A stretch of DNA of 64,000 bases from M3007 sp044226205 (lineage in GTDB: Bacteria > Bacteroidota > Bacteroidia > Chitinophagales > Saprospiraceae): positions 62,001 through 126,000 of the forward strand of contig JBGAHL010000007.1 of assembly GCA_044226205.1 (NCBI GenBank), in the 5' to 3' direction. Position 1 is the first letter of the stretch. Each line of letters starts with the position of its first letter. Shown here one piece after another: positions 17,961 through 28,900 of the stretch. Below the pieces are notes generated by a model. It saw only the letters and a program-made list of their open reading frames with translations, did not search any database and had not been told where the DNA came from. The translations under genes were made by a program, and so were the position numbers.

Positions 17961-18461
17961 ATGACTATGTCCAATCAACCCACTCCCGCCCTGGAACAAC
18001 CCGAGCTGGACGAACTCGATAAAAAGATTTTGGCGAAACTCGTCGAAGACGGCAAACTGCCGTACACCGAGATTGCCAAGGAACTGTTCGTATCCAGCGG
18101 CACCATCCACGTGAGGATGAAAAAACTGGAACAGGCAGGCGTTGTCACCGGCTCAAGTTTGCGGCTCGATTACCACAAACTCGGTTACGATATCACGGCT
18201 TTCCTGGGTATTTATCTCGACAAAAGCTCGCTTTACGATGAAGTGTCGGAACAACTCAAGCAAATCCCGGAAATCGTGGAGGCCAATTATACGACGGGTC
18301 TTTACAGCGTTTTTGTCAAAATCGTCTGCAAAGATACGAACCACCTGCGCCTCGTTTTGCATGATAAAATCCAGAAGATTTCGGGTATTCAGCGAACCGA
18401 GACCTTCATTTCGCTGGAGCAAAGCATCAACCGCCCGGTCAATTTCCTCGAATCTGATTAA
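17961..18461 (+). CDS. Lrp/AsnC-family transcriptional regulator
   Basis: A 166-residue protein with an N-terminal helix-turn-helix (LDKKILAKLVEDGKLPYTEI, then VSSGTIHVRMKKLEQAG, residues ~20-60) and a C-terminal RAM/AsnC ligand-binding domain (residues ~75-155). It is typical of feast/famine regulators that bind amino acids and form octamers. ATG 17961 or ATG 17967 could be used. It is divergent from the S41 protease across a 135-bp A/T-rich region with no exact TAnnTTTG box in either direction. The next gene starts at or inside its stop codon region, so the two are likely cotranscribed. Confidence 0.93.
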   Translation: MTMSNQPTPALEQPELDELDKKILAKLVEDGKLPYTEIAKELFVSSGTIHVRMKKLEQAGVVTGSSLRLDYHKLGYDITAFLGIYLDKSSLYDEVSEQLKQIPEIVEANYTTGLYSVFVKIVCKDTNHLRLVLHDKIQKISGIQRTETFISLEQSINRPVNFLESD

Positions 18462-18468
18462 GAGACCC

Positions 18469-19275
18469 TTGCGTCTTTCCTTTTCACTTGCTGTGTTCTG
18501 CCTGCTTGGCGCCGGCAGCCTCGAAGCGCAGGAAACGCAGCCGTACAAGGGGCTTCGGCTCAATCTTTGTCACTTTGCTGTTTTAAAAGAGGGCAAAAAG
18601 GACCTTGTGGTGCGCTGCGATGTGGTCAATACCGGGCGCTACGCCTTGCAGGTCGATCGGAACAATCCGGCCCCTGCTGCCCTGCTCGTCGAGGTGGACA
18701 CCCTGAATTTGCCCAACGCACTGCGTGGACAATCGGCTGCGATGCGTTCGGCTTTGATGCAAAAACAGGTCAAACTCGCCCCTGGCGAAATTCGGACTGG
18801 AATGGTCCTCAAACTCGATCTGTCGGCGCCTGCCTCAAATCCGCCTGCCATTTCAGAGAAAATGCAGGTCGACAAAAATTGTGGAGATCTGGTGTTTGAT
18901 ACGGTTTACCTCGCCAGTCGCGACGAAAAATTCGGCATCCTGCATTATACGTTGCAGAACATCGGTACCGGCCCGATTCCCCTGACTTTTAGCCAAAAAC
19001 ATGCCTCCGAAAGGATTGTCCTGAACGTCTATTTCGTCCGCGAGGCCAGACTCACGAAAGGCGCTTTGTTGGTTGCCGGCGATGTGATAAGCCCTGAAAA
19101 TGCGAAAAACGGGCCGGTTTTGCAGCCGGGCGATCGCTATGATGGCGAAATTGAATTCAGCCTCAGCGACCGCAGCCGTTTGGCGCCCAATCTTTTCCTT
19201 GAAATCAACGCCTTTCAGACGGCGCCCGAATGCCGCTTTTCCAACAACTTCTGGACCTTGATCCTTGATTTCTGA
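18469..19275 (+). CDS. Secreted protein of unknown function with a non-ATG start
   Basis: The frame is open far upstream inside the Lrp gene, but the natural N-terminus is the signal peptide LRLSFSLAVFCLLGAGSLEA, whose first codon is TTG 18469. An ATT at 18457 or CTG at 18454, overlapping the Lrp stop codon, would give an even more canonical MKRP/MIKRP start. No ATG is available. The mature part (~245 residues) appears to hold two beta-rich halves with similar openings (VVRCDVVNTGRYALQV and ILHYTLQNIGTGPIPL), suggesting an internal duplication. I recognise no family. It ends at a strong bidirectional terminator. Confidence 0.65.
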   Translation: MRLSFSLAVFCLLGAGSLEAQETQPYKGLRLNLCHFAVLKEGKKDLVVRCDVVNTGRYALQVDRNNPAPAALLVEVDTLNLPNALRGQSAAMRSALMQKQVKLAPGEIRTGMVLKLDLSAPASNPPAISEKMQVDKNCGDLVFDTVYLASRDEKFGILHYTLQNIGTGPIPLTFSQKHASERIVLNVYFVREARLTKGALLVAGDVISPENAKNGPVLQPGDRYDGEIEFSLSDRSRLAPNLFLEINAFQTAPECRFSNNFWTLILDF

Positions 19276-19282
19276 ATAAAAA

Positions 19283-19315
19283 CGCGGGTCTGACGGCACA
19301 GCCGTCAGACCCGCG
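19283..19315. terminator. Bidirectional terminator between convergent genes
   Basis: CGCGGGTCTGACGGC (19283-19297) and its perfect complement (19301-19315) form a 15-bp stem with a 3-nt loop. The stem is followed by an A/T-rich run on the plus strand and by GTTTTTA on the minus strand. It serves the genes ending at 19275 (+) and 19337 (-). Confidence 0.9.
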
Positions 19316-19336
19316 AAATATTTTTCGCCAGCCGGC

Positions 19337-22300
19337 TTATTTATTGCGCAGCAGGGTTACGTCGCCTTTGAAAATTTCAACGACGCCGTCGGCAAATTCA
19401 ATTTCTGCATACCAGACATACACGCCGGGAGTGACTTTTTCCCCGCGCACCTTGCCGTCCCAGGCGAATGCCGGATCGGGCACGTTGCTCGGCACGGGCT
19501 GGTATTGGTCAACCTGGAACACGGCATCGCCCCAGCGGTCGAAAATCAGCCATTGGCGCACCTTGGTGACGCCGAGGCCGGTGTAGATCGAGAGCAGGGC
19601 GTTGGCCGGGTCGTCGCTTTCCGGATCGAACACGCTCGGCACGTAAACGAGGCGGTCTTTGCGAACGATGACCAGCACTTCGTCGCTGGCTTCGCAGCCG
19701 TTTTCGTCGATCACGGTGATGCGCTGGCGATAGGTAGCGGTCGGCTGCCAGGTATATTCGAGGCAGGTGGTATCACAGTGCGCAAGCGGATTCCATGACC
19801 AGGAAGCCACAGGGACGTTGGCGTCGTTCACGATTTCGGCGGCCACGGTTACATCTTCACCCAACTGGATGCTGATGTCGTCGCCCAGGCTGACCAGCAA
19901 TTGTTCCGGCGAGCTGATGCTCACCGTCGTATCGATTGCGCAGCCATTGGCGTCGAGCAAGGAGATCGTGTACTCACCCGCGTTCAGGTTGGTATAGCCG
20001 GGGAGGACGTCGCCGTTGGCGTTGGTCAGTGTAAATGCAAACGGCGCGGTTCCGCCGACCACACTGTTGACTTCAATGACGCCGGAAGATTCGCCGAAGC
20101 AGCGGATATCTTTGATGGCGAGGTCAAAACCAGTGGGTACTTCGGGGTCGTTCTGAACCGACACGGTCGTGGTGCTGGTGCAACCGTTGTCCAGGTTCGT
20201 TACCAGCAGGGTATAGGCGCCTGGCGCGTCCACGAGGGGTTCCAGACCGTTGGCGCCGCCGAGGATGTTGCCGTCGGTCGTGGTCCATTGGTACGTAAAC
20301 ACCGGTCCGATCGACGAGCCGGAGCCTAAAATGCTGACTTCCGGGGTATTGCAATCGATGAATTCGGGTACGGTAGCGTTCGCAATCGGCGCTGCGAAAT
20401 CGGCCGTAACAACGACGTTGATGTCGTGTTCGCAGCCGTTGGGGGCGATGACTGTGAAGGTGTAATTGCCCGGAGCCGTTACCGTGGGGTTCGGATCGGT
20501 GGAGAAGAAGTTGCCCGGGCCGGTCCATTCGAAGGTGGCATTGGGCGTGCTTACCGAACCGCCGATGGTCGAAGTGCCGTCGTTGCCGCAATTGAGTTCC
20601 GTGCCTTCGGCGGTGCCCTGCGGGAAGTTGGCGTCAACTTCCATAACGATGGATTCAACCACGGTACATCCGTTGGGCGGAGTGACCGTTACGGTGTAAA
20701 GTCCTGGCTGATCGACGGTCACTACCGCATCGTCCTGATTGCCCGGGTTGATGTCAACGCCTTGCCAGTGGTAGGCAGAGTTGGGCGCCGAGCTGGTTAC
20801 CGTGAGCGTGCCCTGTGGGTCGGTACAGGTAATCGTATCGGTCGTAAGCGTAACGGAAGGCGGCTGGTTATCAAGGGTGACGACGACATTGTCCATTGCC
20901 TGGCAGTTGGTCTGCGTATTGGTCACCACCAAGGTGTAGGTGCCGCCGGCACTGACATTCGGGCTGATGTCGCCCTGATTGTTGGAATTAATGCCAGGGC
21001 CCGACCACAGGAACTGTATCGTACCGCCCGTTGTGGAGCCTGTGCCGTCGAGTATTGCCTGGGGATCGTTGCACGTGATGATCTGATCGAGGCCGGCGTT
21101 GGCCGTGGGCAAATCCTGATCCTGATCGACGATCACATCGTCGCTTGCCGTGCAACCATTCGCATTGCTCGTAATCACAACAGAATAAGTGCCGGGAACG
21201 GTGACCGTCGGGCTGACCTGAGTCTCGTTGGTCATGTCGATACCCGGGCCGCTCCACAGAAGCGTAAAGCCCGGACCAGTGCTCGATGCGGATGCCGAGA
21301 TGGTTACGCCATTGGTACTGGCGCAGGTAAGTATTTGATCCTGACCTGCATCTGCAATCGGAGGCGTAAGGTTTTGATTGACCGTTACGACGTCGGTTTT
21401 GGTACAGCCATTATTGGTGTTGCTTACCGTAAGGGTGTACAAACCCGGAGCATTTACCGTGGGTGTGGGACTGGTTTGCTGACCCGGCAGGATACCTGGG
21501 CCGCTCCACAAATAGTTGATGCCCGGGCCGCTAAGCGATTGAGAACCATCCAGTTGTACGGTTGTGATTCCACAGGTCAGCTCCTGGTTCGGACCAGCTT
21601 CGGTGAGCGGGAAGTCGCCGTCGAGTGCGACATACACCTGATCCGTAGCGGTGCAGAAGTTGGTCGTATTGGTTACGGTAACGATGTAAAGACCGGAGTC
21701 TGCTACAATCGGGTTTTGAACGTTGAAGTTACCGGTATTGATACCCGGGCCTTGCCAGGTGTAGGTAAAATTGGGGCCTACGCTCGAACCAGAGCCGTCG
21801 ATAGCCTGAGTGTTTTGTGCGCAAGTCAGGGTAAAGGTGTTGCCGGCACTTGCAGTCGGAAGAGCGACATCCTGTGTGACGGTTACCTGATCGGTAGAAG
21901 AACAGCCATTGTCGGTATCCGTTACCAGCAAGGTGTAGGTATCGGGCTGGGTAATGACCGGGCTTTGCTGGCTTTCGGTGCCGGGTGTAATCCCTGCTCC
22001 AGACCAGAGGTAGGTAATGGTGGCGCCGTTAGCGGAAAGGCTGCCATCCAGCGTGACATCGGTGGTTTGGCAATCGAGGTGCAAGTCGGCGCCTGCCGAG
22101 GCGGCAGGCTGGGCGATGTTTTGAGCAACCTGTACGGTGTCGATGCTGGAGCAGCTGTTGCCATTGTCCGTAACCGATACGATATACATACCGGGTTGCG
22201 TAACCTGCGGCGAAACCTGATTGCTGTTACTGCCATTGATACCCGGACCGGTCCAAACGATCTGGAAGTTGGCGCCATTTGACGACGCACTGCCGTCGAG

Positions 22301-25300
22301 TGTCACGATGGTTTGCGCACAGGTAAGCAAACGGTCGATACCTGCACTTGCAGCAGGGTAAACTGCATTGAGCGTGACATCCATAGCGTCCGTGGAGGTA
22401 CAGCCATTGGTAATATTGGTCACAAGAAGATTGTAGGTTCCCTGAATATCGACTGTGGCGGTTGCATTGGTCGCATTAGCAGGCGTGATGGCCGGTCCGG
22501 TCCACAAAAAGGTAAAGTTGGCCCCTGAAGAAGAGTTGCCGCCGATCACCGTGGAGGTGGTCACGCAATCAATGATTTCATCGGCGCCGGCATCGGCCGT
22601 AGGCGGCAGAAGGTCGCTGGCGACGTTGGTTTGGGCAGTCGAGGTGCAAGTATTGTCTGTATTGGTAATGGTCAGTAAATACACACCCGGCACCGATACA
22701 ATGGGATTGACCAAAGTATTGTTTCCGGCATTGATGCCCGGTCCGCTCCACGTCAGGCTAAATCCTGCGCCAAGGTCGGAGGCCGAGGCATCGAGGGTGT
22801 CGCTGCCGTTGTTGTAGCAATTCAGGATCAAGGAAGCGCCGGCAGAGGCCGCGGGATGGATCGTGTCGATACTGACGACCAGAATATCTGTATTGATACA
22901 GTTATTGAAGGTGTTGGTAACGGTCAGGTTGTATGTACCCGGCATCGTGATACCTGTCGGGCTTTGAATGGTTGAATTGCCGCCCGAGATGCCGGGGCCG
23001 CTCCATTGGTAATTAAAACTGCCTCCGGTGGAGGATGCCGAACCATCGATGTCTACCGAACTTACTGTGCAATTCAGCACGAGGTCGGGGCCTGCATTGG
23101 CCACAGGGACACTGGCATCCTGATCGACGTTTACCTGATCGGTAGCCGTACAACCATTGACTGGATTAGTCACCTCCAGAACATAAGGACCAGCAACCGT
23201 TACAGTGGGGTTTTGCTGGGTTTCATTGTTGGCGCCGATACCCGGGCCACTCCACAGATAGGTAATGCCGGCGGGCGATCCGCTGCCGCTCAGCGACACA
23301 CCGTTCGGCGAACTGCAAGTGAGCGTTTGATCAGTCCCTGCATTGGCTGTGGGGGCATTGGTATTGATGTTGACCGTCACGTTGTCTGTGGAAGTACAAC
23401 CGTTTTGGGTATTCAGGACGGTAATTTGATAATTGCCTGAAATTCCGACAGTTGGCGTGTATTGGTTGGCATTGCCGGGGTTGATGCCCGGGCCCGACCA
23501 GGTGGCCTGGAAGTTGGCGCCCTGACTGGACGTATTCCCGCCGATCGTAACCGAAGTAACGGCACAGGTCAGGGTCGGGTCGGTGCCTGCGTCGGCAACT
23601 GGCGGATTGATCGATGCATTTACGGTAACCGTATCGGTTTTGATACAACCGTTGGTCGGGTTGGTTACGGTCAGGATATAATTGCCAGCGATATTAACCG
23701 AGGGGTTGGCCAGGGTTTGGTTGGCCGGTGTGATGCCCGGGCCCGACCAGTTGAAATTGACATTGGCAGGTGTGCCAGCCCCGTTGAGCAATACACTGCT
23801 TTGTGTACAGGTAATCGTAGGATCGGTCCCTGCGGAGGCTGTCGGTGTAGCGATATCCTGATTGACTGTTACCGTAGCAGTGCTGGTGCAACTGTTTACC
23901 GTATTGGTTACCGTAACGTTGTAAACACCAGGAACCGTTACCGGCGGATCTTCGAGGGTCTGGTTGCCGGCATTAATGCCGGGGCCGCTCCAGTTGAAAC
24001 TGGCGCTTGGCACGTTGGTCGACCCGTTGATATTGATAATGGGTTGCCCGCAAGTCAGAGTACTTGCCGTTGCGGAAGCATTGGGTGGCGTATTGTCAGC
24101 ATTTACGGTGACGTTTGCAGTGGAAGAACATCCGTTAACAGGGTTGGTTACCGTTACGGTGTAGCTTCCGGAGAGGGTAACGGTCGGGTTCTGCTGGTTT
24201 TGATTGGCCGGCGTGATACCTGGTCCTGACCACTGGAAATTGACTCCCGAAGTGCCGGAACTGGCTTGAAGCGTGATGCTTTGATTGCTGCTTTGACAGC
24301 CGATCGTGCCGCCGGTGGCCGTCACACCGGGAGGTGTGGTGTTGGCGGTAATCGTTACAGACGCAGTATCCTTGCAGGATTTCCCGCCGCCCGTCGTGCT
24401 GATGACCAGTGAATAAGTGCCGGAAGTACTCACATTCTGTGTGGTCTGGTTTCCGATGGCAAACCAGTTGGTATTATACCAGGTGTATGTCGTATTTCCG
24501 CCCGGTGAGGGGGACGATCCCGCGCTGTTGAGTGACAGGACGGGGTTGTTGCAATTGATCGGTGTCGGCGCCTGGATAATGGCATCAGCGGGCAGTTTGA
24601 TAATGGTAAAGTCGACCAGACTGTCGCAACCCTGAAACGACTCCAGAACTTCGGTAAATTGACCGGGATCGCAGTAGGAATTGGTGCCCACGTTCAGGCA
24701 TTCGTCAGAACACAAGTACTTGAAACCCAGGTTGGTTTTGATCTGATTTTTAATAATTACCTTTTGCTTTACAGTACTGTCGCAGCCGAGGTAGGAATCG
24801 TACGCAGAAGAGGTCAGCGTTACCGTACCGGGGTTGTTGATCGTCGTATTGGGCGCTTCATCCCAAATAAAAGGCAGGTCTTCAAAACAGACAATAATAT
24901 CCGGTTTGATCGTCGGCGGTATGGGCTGGTTGGTTACGGTAATACACTTGGTTGTGGGGGGGAAGCAGGCGTTACCAACGGTCACGCAAACCTGGCCGCC
25001 CACGTTTCCGAAAGTGATATCGACCGACGTGCCGTCCGGGGCTTCGAAATTTTCAGGCGTGGGGTTGCCGTTGATCAATGAACCGGCCGGGGCGCTCCAG
25101 TTGTAAAAACCTGCATTTGCCGTTTCCGGTACGGTAAACGTAACGGTTGCACCCGGGCAAACGGTCGTAGGACCCTGCGGCGTATTGGCCGGACCTGGCG
25201 GCGGCGGCGTGATGGAGCCTTCCGTCACGTCGATTTCGTAGTCGCAAACGTCGCCTGTCCAGCCATCGATCATGAGGTAATAGGTCTGGCCCGGGACAAA

Positions 25301-25699
25301 TCCGGAATAGCTGAGCGTCAGGGGCATACCTGCGCCACCCTGGGTGCCCGGGTTGCAGACAATAGCATCATCTCCGCAGGCTTCGAAGAATGCGGATTGC
25401 AAACCGTTGCCATCCTGACAATTGCTGGTCAGGACATCGATGGTGATGGTTTCGGTGCCGGCCACAAAGCCAAACCATTGGTCATTGTGAATGGCAATAA
25501 CCCCGCAAACGGTGTTGCCGCCGGAAGGCGTACCGTTGTTGATACCCATATAACCATCAAAATCGCAGTAAACACAGGTAGTCTGGCAGCTTTCAGCGCC
25601 CGGAGGCGGGGGCGTAGGGCAGGCTGGTGTAACCTGGGCATTGGCTACAAACCAACCGGAAATCATCAGGACGAGCGGGAGTAGTAGTTTTCTCTTCAT
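19337..25699 (-). CDS. Giant T9SS type B protein with about 17 Ig/PKD-like repeats (2120 aa)
   Basis: The signal peptide (LLLPLVLMISGWFVANA) is followed by a Cys-rich domain (CVYCDFDGY to GDVCDYEIDV, residues ~30-160) shared with the next giant upstream. A PKD-like domain and two SYLGCDS/SFQGCDS segments follow. About 17 repeats of ~82 residues then run from residue ~450 to ~1850. Their consensus is AxAGxDxxLTC, WSGPGINxxN, P.V..PGTY.LTVTN..NGCTSTD. Next come one SprB-like repeat (IRCFGESSG...GGTAPF...NGC), an LGDDISIQLGED segment and a gliding-motility-type T9SS type B sorting domain (VYVPSVF...FDRWGDAVF...GVYVWYAEIEF.DG). Likely a cell-surface filament or adhesin. It is the third gene in a tandem set and ends at a shared terminator. 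Binding partner unknown. Confidence 0.93.
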   Translation of the reverse strand: MKRKLLLPLVLMISGWFVANAQVTPACPTPPPPGAESCQTTCVYCDFDGYMGINNGTPSGGNTVCGVIAIHNDQWFGFVAGTETITIDVLTSNCQDGNGLQSAFFEACGDDAIVCNPGTQGGAGMPLTLSYSGFVPGQTYYLMIDGWTGDVCDYEIDVTEGSITPPPPGPANTPQGPTTVCPGATVTFTVPETANAGFYNWSAPAGSLINGNPTPENFEAPDGTSVDITFGNVGGQVCVTVGNACFPPTTKCITVTNQPIPPTIKPDIIVCFEDLPFIWDEAPNTTINNPGTVTLTSSAYDSYLGCDSTVKQKVIIKNQIKTNLGFKYLCSDECLNVGTNSYCDPGQFTEVLESFQGCDSLVDFTIIKLPADAIIQAPTPINCNNPVLSLNSAGSSPSPGGNTTYTWYNTNWFAIGNQTTQNVSTSGTYSLVISTTGGGKSCKDTASVTITANTTPPGVTATGGTIGCQSSNQSITLQASSGTSGVNFQWSGPGITPANQNQQNPTVTLSGSYTVTVTNPVNGCSSTANVTVNADNTPPNASATASTLTCGQPIININGSTNVPSASFNWSGPGINAGNQTLEDPPVTVPGVYNVTVTNTVNSCTSTATVTVNQDIATPTASAGTDPTITCTQSSVLLNGAGTPANVNFNWSGPGITPANQTLANPSVNIAGNYILTVTNPTNGCIKTDTVTVNASINPPVADAGTDPTLTCAVTSVTIGGNTSSQGANFQATWSGPGINPGNANQYTPTVGISGNYQITVLNTQNGCTSTDNVTVNINTNAPTANAGTDQTLTCSSPNGVSLSGSGSPAGITYLWSGPGIGANNETQQNPTVTVAGPYVLEVTNPVNGCTATDQVNVDQDASVPVANAGPDLVLNCTVSSVDIDGSASSTGGSFNYQWSGPGISGGNSTIQSPTGITMPGTYNLTVTNTFNNCINTDILVVSIDTIHPAASAGASLILNCYNNGSDTLDASASDLGAGFSLTWSGPGINAGNNTLVNPIVSVPGVYLLTITNTDNTCTSTAQTNVASDLLPPTADAGADEIIDCVTTSTVIGGNSSSGANFTFLWTGPAITPANATNATATVDIQGTYNLLVTNITNGCTSTDAMDVTLNAVYPAASAGIDRLLTCAQTIVTLDGSASSNGANFQIVWTGPGINGSNSNQVSPQVTQPGMYIVSVTDNGNSCSSIDTVQVAQNIAQPAASAGADLHLDCQTTDVTLDGSLSANGATITYLWSGAGITPGTESQQSPVITQPDTYTLLVTDTDNGCSSTDQVTVTQDVALPTASAGNTFTLTCAQNTQAIDGSGSSVGPNFTYTWQGPGINTGNFNVQNPIVADSGLYIVTVTNTTNFCTATDQVYVALDGDFPLTEAGPNQELTCGITTVQLDGSQSLSGPGINYLWSGPGILPGQQTSPTPTVNAPGLYTLTVSNTNNGCTKTDVVTVNQNLTPPIADAGQDQILTCASTNGVTISASASSTGPGFTLLWSGPGIDMTNETQVSPTVTVPGTYSVVITSNANGCTASDDVIVDQDQDLPTANAGLDQIITCNDPQAILDGTGSTTGGTIQFLWSGPGINSNNQGDISPNVSAGGTYTLVVTNTQTNCQAMDNVVVTLDNQPPSVTLTTDTITCTDPQGTLTVTSSAPNSAYHWQGVDINPGNQDDAVVTVDQPGLYTVTVTPPNGCTVVESIVMEVDANFPQGTAEGTELNCGNDGTSTIGGSVSTPNATFEWTGPGNFFSTDPNPTVTAPGNYTFTVIAPNGCEHDINVVVTADFAAPIANATVPEFIDCNTPEVSILGSGSSIGPVFTYQWTTTDGNILGGANGLEPLVDAPGAYTLLVTNLDNGCTSTTTVSVQNDPEVPTGFDLAIKDIRCFGESSGVIEVNSVVGGTAPFAFTLTNANGDVLPGYTNLNAGEYTISLLDANGCAIDTTVSISSPEQLLVSLGDDISIQLGEDVTVAAEIVNDANVPVASWSWNPLAHCDTTCLEYTWQPTATYRQRITVIDENGCEASDEVLVIVRKDRLVYVPSVFDPESDDPANALLSIYTGLGVTKVRQWLIFDRWGDAVFQVDQYQPVPSNVPDPAFAWDGKVRGEKVTPGVYVWYAEIEFADGVVEIFKGDVTLLRNK
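20150..24345 (-). repeat. Coding tandem repeat array, ~17 units of ~247 bp
   Basis: Protein-level repeats with consensus WSGPGINxGN and one Cys at each of two fixed positions (TC early, NGC late). Nucleotide identity between units is moderate, so this is a diverged array, not a recent expansion. Boundaries are approximate. Confidence 0.85.
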
Positions 25700-25908
25700 G
25701 AAAAAATGTGCTTAGTTCGGAAGGTAAGATTGTACTAAATGAAGTTGCGAGCAAGATACCCGGAGCTCGATGAACGCTTCACGGCACTTGCAAATTAATT
25801 TTTGACTGTGTTTAAAAGAGCAAAAGAAAAGAGATGATTTTCGAAACAGGAGCGTGCGAAGATAGCAAGGCTATTTCAATCTTAAGTCTTTCTGTTTGAA
25901 CCCTAAAA

Positions 25909-25944
25909 CGAAGGCCCGCAGCGCAGATGCGCCGCGGGCCTTCG
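25909..25944 (-). terminator. Rho-independent terminator of the 2184-aa giant gene
   Basis: CGAAGGCCCGC (25909-25919) pairs with GCGGGCCTTCG (25934-25944). On the minus strand the stem is followed by TTTT. It lies 22 bp past the stop codon of the upstream giant and separates it from the next giant gene, so the two giants are probably separate transcripts. Confidence 0.8.
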
Positions 25945-25966
25945 GATTGTCAGGTATTTTTTAAAA

Positions 25967-28900
25967 TTATTTGCGGAAAAGCGTCACGTCGCCTTTAAAC
26001 AACACGGTTTCTCCGTCTTTAAACAATACTTCCGCGTAGTAAACAAAGACGGCAGGAGTGGCTTTTTCGCCTCGCACGGTACCATTCCAGCCGGCTATCC
26101 TCGATTGGGCAGGTGAAAAGTCGAAGTATTCGTGCACCAACTCGCCCCATCGGTCAAATACCTGGAAGGATTTGATCTTCACTACGTCTTCGCCGCCGAA
26201 CACTGTGAAAACGTCGTTGTCGTTGCCACCGTCGGGGTAGAATGCCGTCGGGATGTACACGTAACGGGTTTTATCCACAATGATAACACGCTCGTCGGAG
26301 GCTTTGCAACCGCGCTCGGTTTGTGCATAAACGCGATAGCGGAAAGTGTAGGTCGGGTACGGGTTGCTGCAGGTGTCGCAGTACAGAGTCAAAACATCCG
26401 CGGGGTTGACAATCAGGGTATCAACGTCCTGATTGACAACGGATTCGTCCACCTGGATGGTCAAGGGTTGGCCAAGGTGAATGGTCGTATCAGCGCCGAG
26501 ATTTACAATAAGTTCTTCGGCATCGGCAATACTTACGGTTGTGGCAAACTCGCATCCGTTGGCATCCTGAATAACCAGGGAATAGTTGCCCGGCTCAAGG
26601 CCGCCGTAGGCTGCTGTGGCGCTGAACGGTTTGTTGTCGAAAGAGTAGAGGAAGGGAGGTGTGCCGCCCTGAATCGAATCAATCGTAAACGAACCGTTTG
26701 TTTCGCCGTGGCAACGAATGCCGAGTTCCTGGATCGCAGCGCCGGAAGGCGTCGAAGGATCGGTCAGCACCTGGACATCCTCGGTAGCCGTACAGCCGTT
26801 CTGGTTGTCGGTCACGACCACATCATACAAAGCTGCCTGGCTGACAATAGCAACCGGCTGGTTAACGCCACTGATAATATTGCCGCTTTGCGTCGTCCAC
26901 GAATAGGTATAGGAACCGGGCGCCTGAACATTGACGTTCACCGCAACTTCCGTCGTATTGCAATCGAGCTGGCCCGGCGTGCCGACCGACAGAACAGGAG
27001 CGTCCGTGTCGTCGATTACGGTCGTTCCCGTCGTGCTCGTACAGCCGTTCGGGGCCTCAACAACAACGGTATAGTTGCCCGGCGCCGAGACGGTCGGATT
27101 GGGTACGTTGGAACTGAAATTGCCGGGGCCCGACCAGGCGTACGTCACATCCGGGTTGTTGGAGGTTGCCTGGATCTGTACGCTGGTCACTACGCAGGTA
27201 ATGGTATTACCCACCGCGGTCACCTGCGGGATACTGGCGTCCGGATCTACTTGAACGGTGGCAGACGAGGAGCAGCCGTTAACCGGGTTGGTCGCCGTAA
27301 CGGTGTACGGGCCAATCTGGCTGACCGAAGGATTCTGCTGGTTGGAACTGAATCCGCCCGGACCAATCCAGGTGTAGGTAACCCCCTGGGTCGGTGAACT
27401 CGACGTGATGGTGTTGGTTGGTTCGGTACAAGTAAGGATCACTCCTTGCGCAGTAATGCCCGGTTCGGTGGTATTTTGTGGCACTTCGATGTCGAACACC
27501 GAAGTACAGCCGCTCTGGGCCGTTACAACAACCGAGTAGTTGCCGGATACGCTGACTGTCGGGCTTTGTTGCGACGACGTGTAGCCGTTCGGGCCGGTCC
27601 ACGCGAAGTTGACGTTGGGCGTAGTAGTTACTGCGTCGAGTACAACGGATGGCGTCAGGCAATCGATGGTCTCGGTCGTGACAGAAATATCCGGCACGGT
27701 CGGGTCCTGCGTTACCACTGCCGAGGCGAAGCTGGTACAGCCGTTGTTGGGATTGGTGGCCGTAACGGTATAGGTGCCTGGCGTAGTCACCGAGGGGTTC
27801 TGAAGATTGGAGGTGAAGCCGCCTGGGCCTGTCCAGCTATAATCAACCCCCAGGGTCGTGGACGACGAAGTCAGGGTTACATTGGTAAAGGTGCAGTTCA
27901 GCAGACCGCCGGTAGCAAGCACTTCTTCGGGAACGGCAACATCTTCAAAGACGTTGATCGTGGGAGCGGACTTGCACCCGTTGGGGGCCGTTACCGTGAA
28001 GGTGTACTCACCCGGCAGGGTAACACTTACCGTAGACAGGTTGGAGGTAAAACCGTTGGGGCCGCTCCAGACACCGGTAGCGCCGGAGGTGTTAATAGTA
28101 CCAATCAGGTCGAGGCTGGTTTGTGCACAAGTCAGCGTACCGCCTCCGCCAAGTGTAACCTGGGGAGCATCCGTATTTTGGAAAACCTGGGTCGTAGCGA
28201 CGGACGTACAGGCATTTGCGCCGGTAACCGTCAGGGTGTAAGTGCCCGGCGTACTAACCTGCGGATTTTGTTCGGCAAGAACCAGGCCGTTGGGGCCATT
28301 CCACAGCCAGCTGACATTGCCGGCGGAGGTGCCGCCTGCCAGTGTCGCTTCGCCCGTGAAACAATCGATCGTGCCGCCGGTTGCTGTGGCGCCCGGGGCC
28401 GTGACATCCTGGAGTACCGTTACATTATCCGTAGAAGTACAGCCATTCGGGCCTGTAATAATCAAATTGTAAGTACCCGAATCGGAAACGGCCACGCTGG
28501 CCTGATCGGAAGAAAATCCGTTCGGTCCTGACCAGGTATAAGTTGCGTTAAAAGTCGCCGTGGTGGCCTGAAGCGTGCTGTTCAGGTCATCGCAATCGAG
28601 GTTGTTGCTCGAATCGGCTGTGGCGCCGGGGGCACTAACATTGGCATTGACCGTAGCCGTTGCGATAGCAGTACAGCCATTCGGTCCGGTGACCGTCAGG
28701 AGGTATTGGCCCGGGTCGGTGATCATCGGATCTTCCTGTGCGGAAGAGAAACTGTTGGGGCCAGTCCAGTTGTACGTCACATTGAGGGTCGTAGAGCTGC
28801 CATCGAGCGCAATACTCGTTGTGGCGCAGGTTACCTCGCCACCCAATGCAGCGGCAACGGGCGGATCGATATCCTGCGTAGCAGTCACCATCGCGCTCGC

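Noticed and set aside
20426..22282. 618-aa plus-strand reading frame opposite the 2120-aa giant
   Set aside because: The open antisense frame is produced by the repetitive coding sequence; no domain, start signal or promoter.
26132..27397. 421-aa plus-strand reading frame opposite the 2184-aa giant
   Set aside because: Same reason: repeat-driven shadow with no protein-like features.
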